Shown: piece after piece, positions 44,201 through 52,195 of the stretch
Layout: each line of letters begins with the position of its first letter
Position numbering within the stretch: the stretch's first letter is position 1
Assembly: GCA_963930775.1 (NCBI GenBank)
Contig: OZ005689.1
Span: forward strand, 7,169,569 to 7,233,568
Source of the DNA: Cliona cf. orientalis
Lineage: Eukaryota; Porifera; Demospongiae; Clionaida; Clionaidae
Direction: 5' to 3'
Length of the DNA: 64,000 nucleotides
Program-made: the position numbers and the translations under genes
Notes under the pieces: generated by a model
What the model was told of the DNA's origin: nothing
Databases searched by the model: none
Seen by the model: the letters and a program-made list of their open reading frames with translations, nothing else

Positions 44201-46331
44201 CATGCGATTATTGTTGGAGTATACACCAAGCTCCTTTGACTAATTATTTCATAAACCAATTTCACTAGCTGTATTCAAGCCTCATCAAGGCCTGGTAACT
44301 AATAGACTAGGTAGCGTTATCTTAACTGCTCAACCGAGATATATAGCAGGTACTAACTTAATAGACTAGGTAGCATGATTATGATCTTAACTGCTCAACC
44401 GAGATAGCTGGTAACTAATAGACTAGGTAGCATTATCTTAACTGCTCAACCGAGATAGCTGGTAACTAATAGACTAGCTAAGGTAGCATTATCTTAACTG
44501 CTCAACCGAGATAGCTATTATACTAACAGAATATCCATGTTATAGAATGCATAATGTAAATCCTATAATCAAAAGTGCACATTAATTTTGCTAGTCCAAG
44601 TCTTTAACTTAGGGTAGATGTACATATACATAATTACTAGGTAGAGGGATTTCATGAGGCCTAGATATAGTAAGCAACTCAAAGATGTAATCAGCAGAGA
44701 TCATAATATTTAGATTTGACCTGAATTGTGTGGAGAAGGAGAGAGAGAGCTATAGAGAGGAAGAGAGTGAGAAAGGGAGAGAGAAAGAGAAGGAGATAAA
44801 GACAAAAAAAAATAGTGACTCACTGTTAATACGATGAATGTAGACTCCCTGTTTTCCTACGTTAGAGTTTTCATCCATATCCAGAGTTTGACCAGAAAGT
44901 GCCTCAGGAAACACAAAAGCAGTGTATCCATCTCCAACATTAAATCCAATCTGAGCTCTCTGTCCCCAGTTTATATCCTTGTAGATGAACACAGCTAGTG
45001 TTTGCACCTCATCTGTCGCCAACACAGCTTGGAGTGTGTTGTTGACCTAATGTGAAGAAATGATAAAATATACTGTGCATCAATTGAGATTGGCTGGCAT
45101 GCCTGGTATTAATCATTCATGTTTGTAAATCATCTGAATTGGTATAGTATTATTATAATATTAATATTATGGAGGGTACCTTATTAGATAATTGCAATTA
45201 ATCCATGGCCACTAGACTAAGTCTAAGTATAGCTACTAATTATATATTATAGTGAATGCTAATAATAAATCTTAGAACTGGTGTAATCTATCCAGTAACA
45301 GTTACCATAACCTAAATTCACAGTAACTGTAGAATTTACCTGTGCCGAACTACTGCTACAGCATTGTGCTACTTGGTCCCAAGTTGCAATAAAAAGGAGT
45401 GTAGGGAAGAAATTACACAGGCCTATATTGGCTAAAGCTCTGCTCAGGTGTGTATGATAAACTTGCAGCAGTTGAGGATCATTTGTTTGACGATAATAGA
45501 TGTTTCCTCCGATTCCTGGGTGGAAATCATGCCAGAAGGGAGCAACGAGGGGAGGAGAGGAACGGGGAAATGATCTTGAACCACAGCATGAGGTAAAGGA
45601 TCCATCAAATGATAGCACACCATTAGAATTTACCTATAATTTTATAGTATTATTATTGTCAAATAATTAATTTTATGATACTATTATGACATTGTTATGA
45701 TTTGACAAAATTAATCTTCGATGTTTTGACATGCTCGCTGCATACAGGCACAAATCAAGTTCTTACATATATTTGTCTGTACTCAGTTCCAATAAATGTG
45801 AAGGGTACATACAGGGTCACTGGACCTGATGTACAATCATCACATATTGGTCCACGCACATCACCAACAGTAACTCCAAATGGTAACAATTCAGGACTCT
45901 CTGTAGTGTACAAGTATACAGATAAGTGAATTTCTAACTTGCAATGTTTGCATCTGTAATTGACATTAGTTTAATTAGCTACTGTTGGTTCATGATATCA
46001 TGTTCATTTCATACCAATCACAGTGAAGGATTGGTCCACGATGCTTGTGGCTGAACATGCATGCTAGCTATACAAGCTCTAACTTAATAAACCTAAATGA
46101 GTATGCCATAGACATTCAGATTAGCTCCATAAACCTAGGCAACCCTCCAATTGCAATAAAGGATTACGTAGCTACTGAGCTACAGGTGAGTGGTATGTGT
46201 ATCGTATTAATATTATATCACTTACGTGCTTGATTAGTTGCAGCTCCATGGATGCAGGTCAACAGCAAAACTGTTACCAGTGTAGTAATGGATAGAATTC
46301 GAAGGTTGCGATAATCACTTAACTTCGGCAT
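38113..46331 (-). CDS. NIDO-NIDO-FN3-type-TM surface protein, minus copy (last exon not found)
   Basis: Fourteen exons in transcript order: 46331-46226, 45900-45767, 45633-45340, 45046-44824, 44162-44014, 43726-43430, 42994-42772, 42329-42009, 41153-40857, 40696-40331, 40249-39890, 39733-39596, 38281-38237, 38169-38113. All use GT-AG and phases are consistent (phase 0 inside each NIDO, phase 1 elsewhere); about 1003 codons are recovered. Order: signal peptide, two NIDO domains, FN3, FN3-like, two near-identical FN3-like modules, one membrane helix, cytosolic tail. NIDO occurs in nidogen, alpha-tectorin and SNED1-type extracellular-matrix proteins, so matrix or cell adhesion is likely (inference). 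It is the head-to-head paralogue of the gene at 52084; the intron before the tail is enlarged by a hAT element (38348-39502). Confidence 0.85.
38600..38735. repeat. Two-copy tandem repeat inside the hAT element
   Basis: GGATGGGTTGCCAATGGTTA then GCAGGGTTAGTCTCTAGGGTTTG at 38607-38650 recurs at 38689-38732 with few changes. Confidence 0.75.
38770..38840 (+). mobile_element. tRNA-derived SINE-like segment
   Basis: A-box-like TGGTGTAGTGG at 38777-38787 and B-box-like GGTTCAAATCT at 38821-38831, spaced about as in a tRNA promoter. No acceptor or anticodon stem can be folded around them, so it is not a tRNA gene. A T-rich tail follows at 38847-38858. Confidence 0.5.
38949..39312. mobile_element. 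Fold-back element nested in the hAT element
   Basis: AGGAGCATATGAGCCGCCCG at the left and CGGGCGGCTCATATGCTCCT at the right are perfect inverses. Pairing continues with GGAGCGTCCGACT/AGTCGGACGCTCC and TTAGGCGAAG/CTTCGCCTAA. A secondary CCGCCCGAAGGGCGG hairpin lies in each arm. Confidence 0.85.
39596..39733 (-). CDS. Transmembrane exon of the NIDO gene (minus copy)
   Basis: 138-bp phase 1-1 exon: short Asn/Ser stretch (NALNQNTSIST), a hydrophobic helix (TGIVAMVLLFILLLLILFLI), then basic HLQVRR. It is the counterpart of 62768-62896 in the plus gene, though the lead sequences differ. Confidence 0.85.
39890..40696 (-). CDS. Two tandemly duplicated FN3-like exons
   Basis: 40696-40331 (366 bp) and 40249-39890 (360 bp) encode near-identical modules: GLPAAPLFGHLQPGPKGGQI versus GLPAAPVFGHLQSGPKGGQI, then VFWFVITPIHDGIEGESV versus VFWFVITPISDGIEGESV, then EEGESYVFNATAVNMYGSSL in both. 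The plus-strand paralogue has only one (62218-62535), so this is a lineage-specific duplication or a loss in the sister. The final Y-x-F-N-A-x-A core looks FN3-like, but the N-terminal half lacks the usual Trp. Confidence 0.85.
40857..42329 (-). CDS. FN3 and FN3-like exons of the NIDO gene (minus copy)
   Basis: 42329-42009 (321 bp): VPPDQPHALTVENSEATSIS, ISWEPPTL, GLLPGTTYELTVAAA, a standard FN3. 41153-40857 (297 bp): VPALSCDASVSSNGVITVTW, GGLPLTNVFLTY, GAEYTFNITAKNNIGSSSI, an FN3-like fold with extra Cys. Both have direct counterparts at 59022-59360 and 61326-61634. Confidence 0.85.
41458..41685. repeat. Two-copy tandem repeat in an intron
   Basis: TTTGATCTTGGACTATGCAA and CTACATGTCACTTGTGC occur in the same order at 41484-41541 and 41591-41671. 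No coding role. Confidence 0.7.
42597..42757. mobile_element. TA-type MITE next to a splice donor
   Basis: TAGTGTCCCGGGTAAGCGC and GCGCTTGCCCGGGACACTA are inverted termini, beginning and ending in TA. The element starts about 14 bp into the intron after exon 42994-42772, so the donor GTTTGT is separated from it by only a few bases. Confidence 0.85.
42772..44162 (-). CDS. Second NIDO domain (minus copy), three exons
   Basis: 44162-44014 (149 bp): LSGIIPFGVNASDIPGPLGD, then FPFFGREYNTIIV. 43726-43430 (297 bp): VNSNGILSFDTPFTSCCPP, PLVAPFWLDFDLTG, GIYYRQTN, LFIATWDKVPQY. 42994-42772 (223 bp): NTFQVLLSTDGNQTVSIFVY, VRWGLGAQIGFNAGDGYTSF, NIGEPGVFVYRID. These are the hallmark NIDO blocks (S-N-G-x-L-S-F, A-P-F-W-x-D-x-D, Q-x-V-L-x-T-D-G, A-x-x-G-F-N-A-G-D). 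Internal introns are phase 0. Confidence 0.9.
43199..43389. mobile_element. Mariner-type MITE, TACCGTAAATCGCG ends
   Basis: TACCGTAAATCGCGAATATT then TC at the left and GAAATATTCACGAATTACGG then TA at the right are inverse; the ends include the TA target. Interior sub-arms (TATTTTCGGACA / TGTCCGAAAATTAT) also pair. Intronic, between NIDO-2 exons 2 and 3. Confidence 0.85.
44294..44515. repeat. Four-copy tandem repeat (about 52-62 bp)
   Basis: Units share AATAGACTAGGTAGC ... ATCTTAACTGCTCAACCGAG with small indels; unit 4 has GACTAGCTAAGGTAGC. It is intronic, between the two NIDO domains. Confidence 0.9.
44824..45900 (-). CDS. First NIDO domain (minus copy), three exons
   Basis: 45900-45767 (134 bp): ELLPFGVTVGDVRGPICDDC, YVPFTFIGTEYRQIY. 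45633-45340 (294 bp): VNSNGVLSFDGSFTSCCGSR, PPLVAPFWHDFHPG, LLFIATWDQVAQCC. 45046-44824 (223 bp): VNNTLQAVLATDEVQTLAVF, INWGQRAQIGFNVGDGYTAF, NVGKQGVYIHRIN. Same three-exon cut as NIDO-2, so the pair arose by duplication of the whole three-exon block. An extra Cys pair (CDDC) is present in the first exon. Confidence 0.9.
46226..46331 (-). CDS. Signal-peptide exon of the minus NIDO gene
   Basis: ATG at 46331; reads MPKLSDYRNLRILSITTLVT then VLLLTCIHGAATNQA up to a GTAAGT donor, phase 1. The plus-strand gene starts MPRSSTRNF and ends its first exon HIHGAAANQA, so start and cleavage region are conserved. Confidence 0.85.
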
Positions 46332-46469
46332 ATTTTTTGGCATTAGCTAGCTATTGTAGGATTTGCTGCGGTAGCCCGATGAATATCTGTTTAAGAAATG
46401 AGTAATGACGTCTTATTTAATTTCCACTAGTACGTATAATATCACGGCGCGTAATGACGTGGGCAAGTG

Positions 46470-47770
46470 GAGACGGAAAACAGAAAAGGAAAGCTGAAAC
46501 GGAAAAGCTGAAAATTAATTGGTAGTGGTCGTCAGTAGTTATTTGGTGCATTCGCGATCTGTTGGAGGAGTCTTGAGGATTAGATATAGCTTGAAAATTC
46601 AGTAGGTTTATCTTTTACTACCAATCCAAACCTAAGGGGAAATCATCCCACCGCCTGCTCAGGCGGGCAAGTGGAAACGGAGGAAACGGAAAACGGAAAC
46701 GGAAAGCGGAAACGGAAAAGCTGAAATTGGTAGTGGTCGTCAGAAATACAAACGGTATTGAGCATGCAATGAGCTATTATCTTTGATATCTGGCCATGCA
46801 TAAGAAATTTAATGAAGGCTGGTGTATTATTCGTTCCCTGCAGCTAGTATAAAGATCTTGTAAAACATCCAAGTGACTTTAATGTATTGTCAGTGATCAT
46901 CGTCTATCTGAGAGCCATGATAATTATTATAGCACCATGCAACTGTAGCAAAAATTTAGTTAATGTTACTACTAGCCTCGTCCCTAGGGGTCTGGAAACG
47001 AGGCTATGTTACTACTGGACTCCTAGATTGATATAATATTACATCAGGGTCACTGATTCAGTAAGTGCTCCACTTGATGTCCAGTTTAATATTATCATGA
47101 TAATATTATTATGATTCTAGAGTACAGACTGTACAACAGCTACTTTGTGAGCCCTCAGGCTCATCAATCAAGCCTGAAGTAGTTAGATTAGTAGCTATTG
47201 GCTACAGTGTGATTCTTTGCTTAGTTGACTTTTACTGCTTAGCATGGTAATAAATTGAGTAATAATAGCAGGTTTTGAGCCACTTTTGACCTTGAACAAG
47301 GGCCATAATCACCTCTAAGCTACTGAGTACTGATATTTAGTTTGTCACTTGGGACTTCCTTCACCAATTTCTAAATTCTACTGCCTGATCTAGCATTCAG
47401 CATCTTGTACTCTGGTCCAGAATCTAGGTGTCATACTGGAGTCTTCCTGTTGTTTGTAGTAACTATTCACCCATAGGAGGTGGTGTGCTGTTACTAGCAG
47501 CCAACAGTGAACTAGACCTCTACCTCTCGTCACTATTAATCCTCAAGCTTAGGTCGAGCCAGGAATCCTGTATCCAGCTATCGGGGTAAGCTCAAAGACG
47601 CTGGCAATGCCATTTCTTAGCCCCAAACCGATCGCGCATGCGCAAAAGGTTCCATTAGCGAAACGAATGTTGACGACCATTTCCCAATTTCAGCTTTTCC
47701 GTTTCCCGTTTCAGCTTTCCGTTTCCGTTTTCCGTTTCCTCCGTTTCCACTTGCCCTGCTCAGGCAAACC
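46470..47770. repeat. Purine-rich GGAAACGG repeats as inverted arms
   Basis: 46470-46545 and 46666-46745 carry runs of GGAAACGGAAAACGG type ending AAGCTGAAATTGGTAGTGGTCGTCAG. 47676-47767 carries the inverse: GACGACCATTTCCC, TTTCAGCTTTTCCG, then pyrimidine runs, then CACTTGCCCTGCTCAGGC. The arms 46666-46745 and 47676-47767 bracket about 930 bp and could be the termini of one element. A short relative lies at 51928-51990, upstream of the plus NIDO gene. No coding content. Confidence 0.75.
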
Positions 47771-48524
47771 TAATTTAAGCAAAAGGTAGAGCCACATAAG
47801 TGCCTAGCCTTGCACAGGGCAAAAAGTGAACTATCCTATACGTCATGATGTGCATGATACATGGAGGATAGACCAGCTGCTACTATCCCTCACCTGTCCA
47901 CTACTGGCCACACCAACTATCATTTTGCCTATCCCAGATACAGGATATTACAACTATCTTACGTACGTCATACTGCATATCATGTTGTGGATAGTTGTGC
48001 TGTCATAAACCTAACACTTCTATCAGGATAGATCAACTTGCATAGTACTATCTAGTATAGCTGATAGTTTCTGACCGTGGCAGAGATCTGCATTCATGAT
48101 GATCAGCGTGGTACACCGTTCTAAAGTTGATACTCGCCGCTTCTATCGCAGGCTCACTGGGAGAAAAGCTATCTTCTCACGATTAGCAGCTCCAGCGCTA
48201 GCGCTAGCACTGCACTGCGAGGCCATCGGGGGCGGAGTTAAACCAAGGGGTTAAATCTACAGCTGATCGGTGAACTCTGTACCCCAAGATCTGGCGCCAA
48301 AAGTTGGAGTGTTTCCATGTGTCTCTGAGAAGCTAAGAACATGCACTTGCTTTAAGTGAAAGGACAGCATTCTGGGCGGATTCTCTGCGCCATATAAACG
48401 TCAAAAGGAGGTAAGCTTATTTAATTTTGGCATAAAAATTAGGCCTATAGCTATAAAATCCCATATTAGCGTGCTGCAGGGTGAGCATTAAAAAGAAAAA
48501 TACCTTTCCGAGGTCAATATTGTT
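47771..48524. other. Spacer, no gene
   Basis: Nothing supportable. A CGCTAGCGCTAGC palindromic word near 48197 resembles the one at 31713. The rest is unremarkable. Confidence 0.45.
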
Positions 48525-49085
48525 TGGGTTCTATGTCTGTCAGTCAGATATATTGGGGTTTCTGGGTGTACTTATGTCAGTCTAATATGTTGGGCTTTGT
48601 GGGGGCATGTTCATCAGTCTGCTATGCTGCCAATTTCATGATAATAACTTTAAGTGTTTTGAATTCTGAACTGAGAACTAGCTGTGGTACCGGAATAAGC
48701 TAAAATTGGCAGCATTCCTGTCAGTCTGATATGTTGGGCTTTGTGGGGGTACATCCGTCAGTCTGATTTGTTGGACTTTGTGGGTGTACTTCTGTCAGTC
48801 TGATATGTTGGGCTTTGTGGGGGTACATCCGTCAGTCTGATTTGTTGGACTTTGTGGGTGTACTTCTGTCAGTCTGATATGTTGGGCTTTGTGGGTATAC
48901 TTCTGTCAGTCTGATATGTTGGGCTTTGTGGTGGTATGTCCGTCAGTCTGATATGTTGGGCTTTGTGGGTGTACTTCTGTCAGTCTGATATGTTGGGCTT
49001 TGTGGGTATACTTCCGTCGGCCCGATATGTTGGACTTTGTGGGAGTACATTTGGCAGTCTGATATGTTGGGCTTTGTACTTCCAT
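48525..49085. repeat. 37-bp minisatellite, about a dozen units
   Basis: Unit core GTCAGTCTGATATGTTGGGC then TTTGTGGGTGTACTTCT. Two higher-order variants alternate: ATATGTTGGGC...GTAC(A)TCC and TTTGTTGGAC...GTACTTCT. An unrelated 90-bp stretch (about 48625-48715) interrupts the array. The unit is not a multiple of three, so the open frames through it have no meaning. Confidence 0.92.
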
Positions 49086-49942
49086 CAATCTGGCTTTGTA
49101 TGATTGTATATTTCAATGGAGTGTGATTATCACTACTGTTTGTAGGATCAGTGGGAAGGATTGGTCCAGAAAAAAGGAGAGAAAGAAATGACAAGTGAGA
49201 AAATGCAGCGATGCCTACACTAGCGCTGGCAGTATCTTAAAAGCAGTATGGAGTTGATATGATGGTGTCAGATGAAGGAAGAACTCAAAGAATACCAATT
49301 TATGGAGGAAACTTTTGAGACACAAGTTTGCTATAATATATTATAATAATATTATTATACTAGATTTCTTGATTGCTGTAAATTTGTTATGGAATGTTGC
49401 ACTGATTATAATGATTTCTGTATAATGGTGGGGTGACGTGGCGTGCATGGGATAGTTCATGTGGTTGTAACATTCCCTGTATTGGTGACCGTAGGATATT
49501 TCATGCGCTCCAATATCTGTCTGCTAGAGTACAGCTGTATGACACATGATGTGCCCACTATCTGTCCGCTACCCGGCACTTAGCCCTATCCTGCGGTGGG
49601 CACATCAGCAGAAATTTGAACTGCCATGCAGTCTAGGACATATCAAGACACATCCAATTTCCTATATCAATCCACCATCAATCCAATAGTTTGGGAGATG
49701 GATATTTGCCCAGTGTTGAGAACTAGGGGTGGTAGGTTGAAAAGCTCTTTTGTTCCATGGAAACTCTCCCTACCCACCTAAGTGGCTCATGGACATGGGC
49801 AGCATGCATATATGACCATAATTACACATTCAGGGAAATAACAGGATCTCCAGTCAGTACTGTTACTAGCTACTATATAATTTTGTAGGGGTCAACTCAC
49901 GAATCCCGGGTGTTCATGCAGGAGCTGGAGTAGTCTACTTCT
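49086..49942. other. Spacer with a dispersed-repeat fragment
   Basis: No gene is supported. 49735-49845 (CCATGGAAACTC, GCTCATGGACATGGGCAGC, TGACCAT) resembles 32375-32450 (CCATGGAAACTC, GCTCATGGATACGAGCAGT, TGACCAT), so both belong to an uncharacterised dispersed repeat. Confidence 0.5.
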
Positions 49943-50141
49943 CAGGCCCGTAGCCAGACTTTTTAAAAGGGGGGGTGCACATGTGTATGGGTTTAATTAC
50001 TATAATGTACTCGCAACAAGGGTTGGAATATTTCTTGCTGTTGTACTATACAATTTCAATGTACTACTGTAAAAAAGTGGGGTGCATGTGCACCCCCCTG
50101 CACCCCCCTGCCCCCCCCCCCCCCCCCCGCCTACGGGCCTG
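49943..50141. mobile_element. hAT-like MITE, 5-bp target duplication CTTCT
   Basis: Ends CAGGCCCGTAGCC and GCCTACGGGCCTG; CTTCT at 49938-49942 and 50142-50146. The interior has inverted GGGGGGTGCACATG / CATGTGCACCCCCC arms and a poly-C run at about 50111-50128. Confidence 0.85.
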
Positions 50142-51204
50142 CTTCTTTAGGCTCTGGAACTTTTTGTATATTAGTTGTTGTAACCAATGGCCCTAGTTAT
50201 ATACGTTTAGGTTGCTATCAGTATGGTAATTAGTGTTATGATGTAACTAATTTGATGCCAGACTGTGGCAGACTGTTGGCGCGCCCCTTAAACTAAGATT
50301 TTTTTGAAAACCTAGATTTAATGTTTATTTTATTCGACAGACTACTGATAGCTACAGTGGGAAGGCAAATACCATCCTGTACGTGCTTTCTAATGGAAAT
50401 TTTAAACTTGGAAAAAATCTCAGGATACCTGCTACAAAATATTTTTAAAGTAGTAACTAGTTTATCATATAAAAAGCCCTGTTAGACTAATCTACAGGTT
50501 AATTTGTGGTGTCTGGTGAAAAAACTCTCGTAACTATCGCATATGCACCCTATTCTAATTTTTTGCTCCCACAATTAAATTTTTATATTAACAAACTTAT
50601 ACAAAATTGAGCTTTGCCCCATAAATGAGAACGGTATGAATTGCATCATGCACTGATGGCATTTGAGACTGCCATTAGCTATATAGCAAGACAAATGGCC
50701 AAACCACTTTGCCAGTTGCTGGGATTGCATTTAGTGAAGAGGTCTGTTGTTGGTATAATCAATATATCAGGGACAGAAGGATAGCTACTTAAACGATCGG
50801 GAAGGTCCATGAGGATGGAGAAAAATAACTTTTACTTCACCATTTTCTGCATCAACCTCGAGTACACATGTATGCTAACCGCAACATTCTCCATCATAAA
50901 TTTAATACATGTCACAAATCCAGAAATTTATTTCGAGCTCATACACTGTCTTGTTTGAGTACCTTTTCTTCCTTTGAGGCTGTTGAAAAAGAATATGCTC
51001 AGACTTTCAGAGCATCTCTGGAGAAGGGAACAAATGAATGTAATTTATGTGTTCCTGCATGCATGGGATTGTGCAAGAATTCTCTAATCATATCTCCAAG
51101 TGATGTTTAACTTCCTCATACTCTTCAGAACCTGTGCTGCAATACCACAACAGTTACTTCATACTGCCTGTAGTTGGTCTAGCATCCTACATGTATAATA
51201 ATTA
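50142..51204. other. Spacer, no gene
   Basis: AT-rich, without recognised repeats. A plus-strand frame at 50868-51110 (SLEKGTNECNLCVPACMGLC) has a Cys cluster but no recognisable family and no neighbouring exons. Confidence 0.45.
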
Positions 51205-51207
51205 TTA

Positions 51208-51675
51208 GGCCACTCCAAGTCAATCATTAGTTTCTGGTCACACCAGTCACTGTGTCTCAAGTACATGCGGGCGGGCGGGTGGTTGGGACTATGACTAATT
51301 GAATTAAGACAGGAAGAGGAAGTACTTAAATTATACCACAAATGCATGGTCAGCAAACCTCGAGTGCAAACAATAGCCTGTCAGATCATATCAGCTAGCT
51401 ATGAGCTGTTGAAGTACACTGGCAGGTCAACTGCAGAATGCAGGATGACGAACTGATGTGACACAGTGAAGTTTAGAGTATTCGATTCACCATGTGCAGC
51501 AAGGCAATGAACTTGAGATCGAGATCTCCAGAGTATCATAATGTTTTATGATGACTCAATCCGTGCACATTTTACGTCATCTTTTCTATGAATATCATTA
51601 TAGTCCTCATAAACTGGCTTTTCAAAATATCATGTGGGCGGGTGACCAGAAACTAATGATTGATTTGGAGTGGCC
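51208..51675. mobile_element. Harbinger-like MITE (468 bp), TTA target duplication
   Basis: GGCCACTCCAAGTCAATCAT then TAGTTTCTGGTCAC at the left; GTGACCAGAAACTAATGATT then GATTTGGAGTGGCC at the right: about 34-bp inverted ends. TTA at 51205-51207 and 51676-51678. Longest copy of the family in this window; no transposase. Confidence 0.88.
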
Positions 51676-51678
51676 TTA

Positions 51679-52083
51679 TACTCTGGGTGCATGTGCCATG
51701 CTAGGGCTCTTCCTGCTGTACAGTGTAGGCGACCCCTCACCATAGTAGACAATGCCATTATGGTCAACAATACATTATCAATCGAGTCACTTGGATGATG
51801 TTAAATTTATATGCAAGGTCTTCACCCCCTGGCACTCAAGCTGCAGAGAGCAAATATATAGCTACTGCCAACTTGGCCAGATACCGAAGATGCCAGCTCA
51901 ATGCCGTCATGTGCCGCCGTTTATATTTCGAACGACCACTACCAAATTTCAGCTTTTCCGTTTCCACTGGAAATTACCAGGAAACGGAAAACAGCTGAGA
52001 TGGATATCATGTTGATGTTTATAGAGGTAGACGCGCGACGCGGTCAATGCGCATTAAGTTGGCCAATTGCAACGTCTGAAAAC
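51679..52083. other. 5' flank of the plus NIDO gene
   Basis: Contains a short GGAAACGG-type fragment at 51928-51990 (see 46470-47770). No clear promoter element; the 5' UTR presumably begins here. Confidence 0.4.
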
Positions 52084-52195
52084 ATGCCGAGGTCAAGTAC
52101 AAGAAATTTCCACAGCTGCAGCCTTCAGCTATTACTGCTGCTGCTACTCAGTTTATCGTCAGACCACATCCATGGAGCTGCTGCTAACCAAGCTA
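52084..52195 (+). CDS. Signal-peptide exon of the plus NIDO gene
   Basis: MPRSSTRNFHSCSLQ then a poly-Leu core LLLLLLLSLSSDHIHGAAAN, phase-1 donor GTAAGC. A CTG-rich run encodes the leucines. The start is chosen because it is the only ATG before the hydrophobic core in frame and matches the paralogue. Confidence 0.85.

Noticed and set aside
48525-49194. Possible CRISPR array or repeat protein at the 37-bp repeats
   Set aside because: Units are directly adjacent without unique spacers, the unit is not a multiple of three, and the setting is a eukaryotic genome.
50868-51110. Cys-containing plus-strand frame
   Set aside because: No family resemblance and no neighbouring exons; not supported as a gene.
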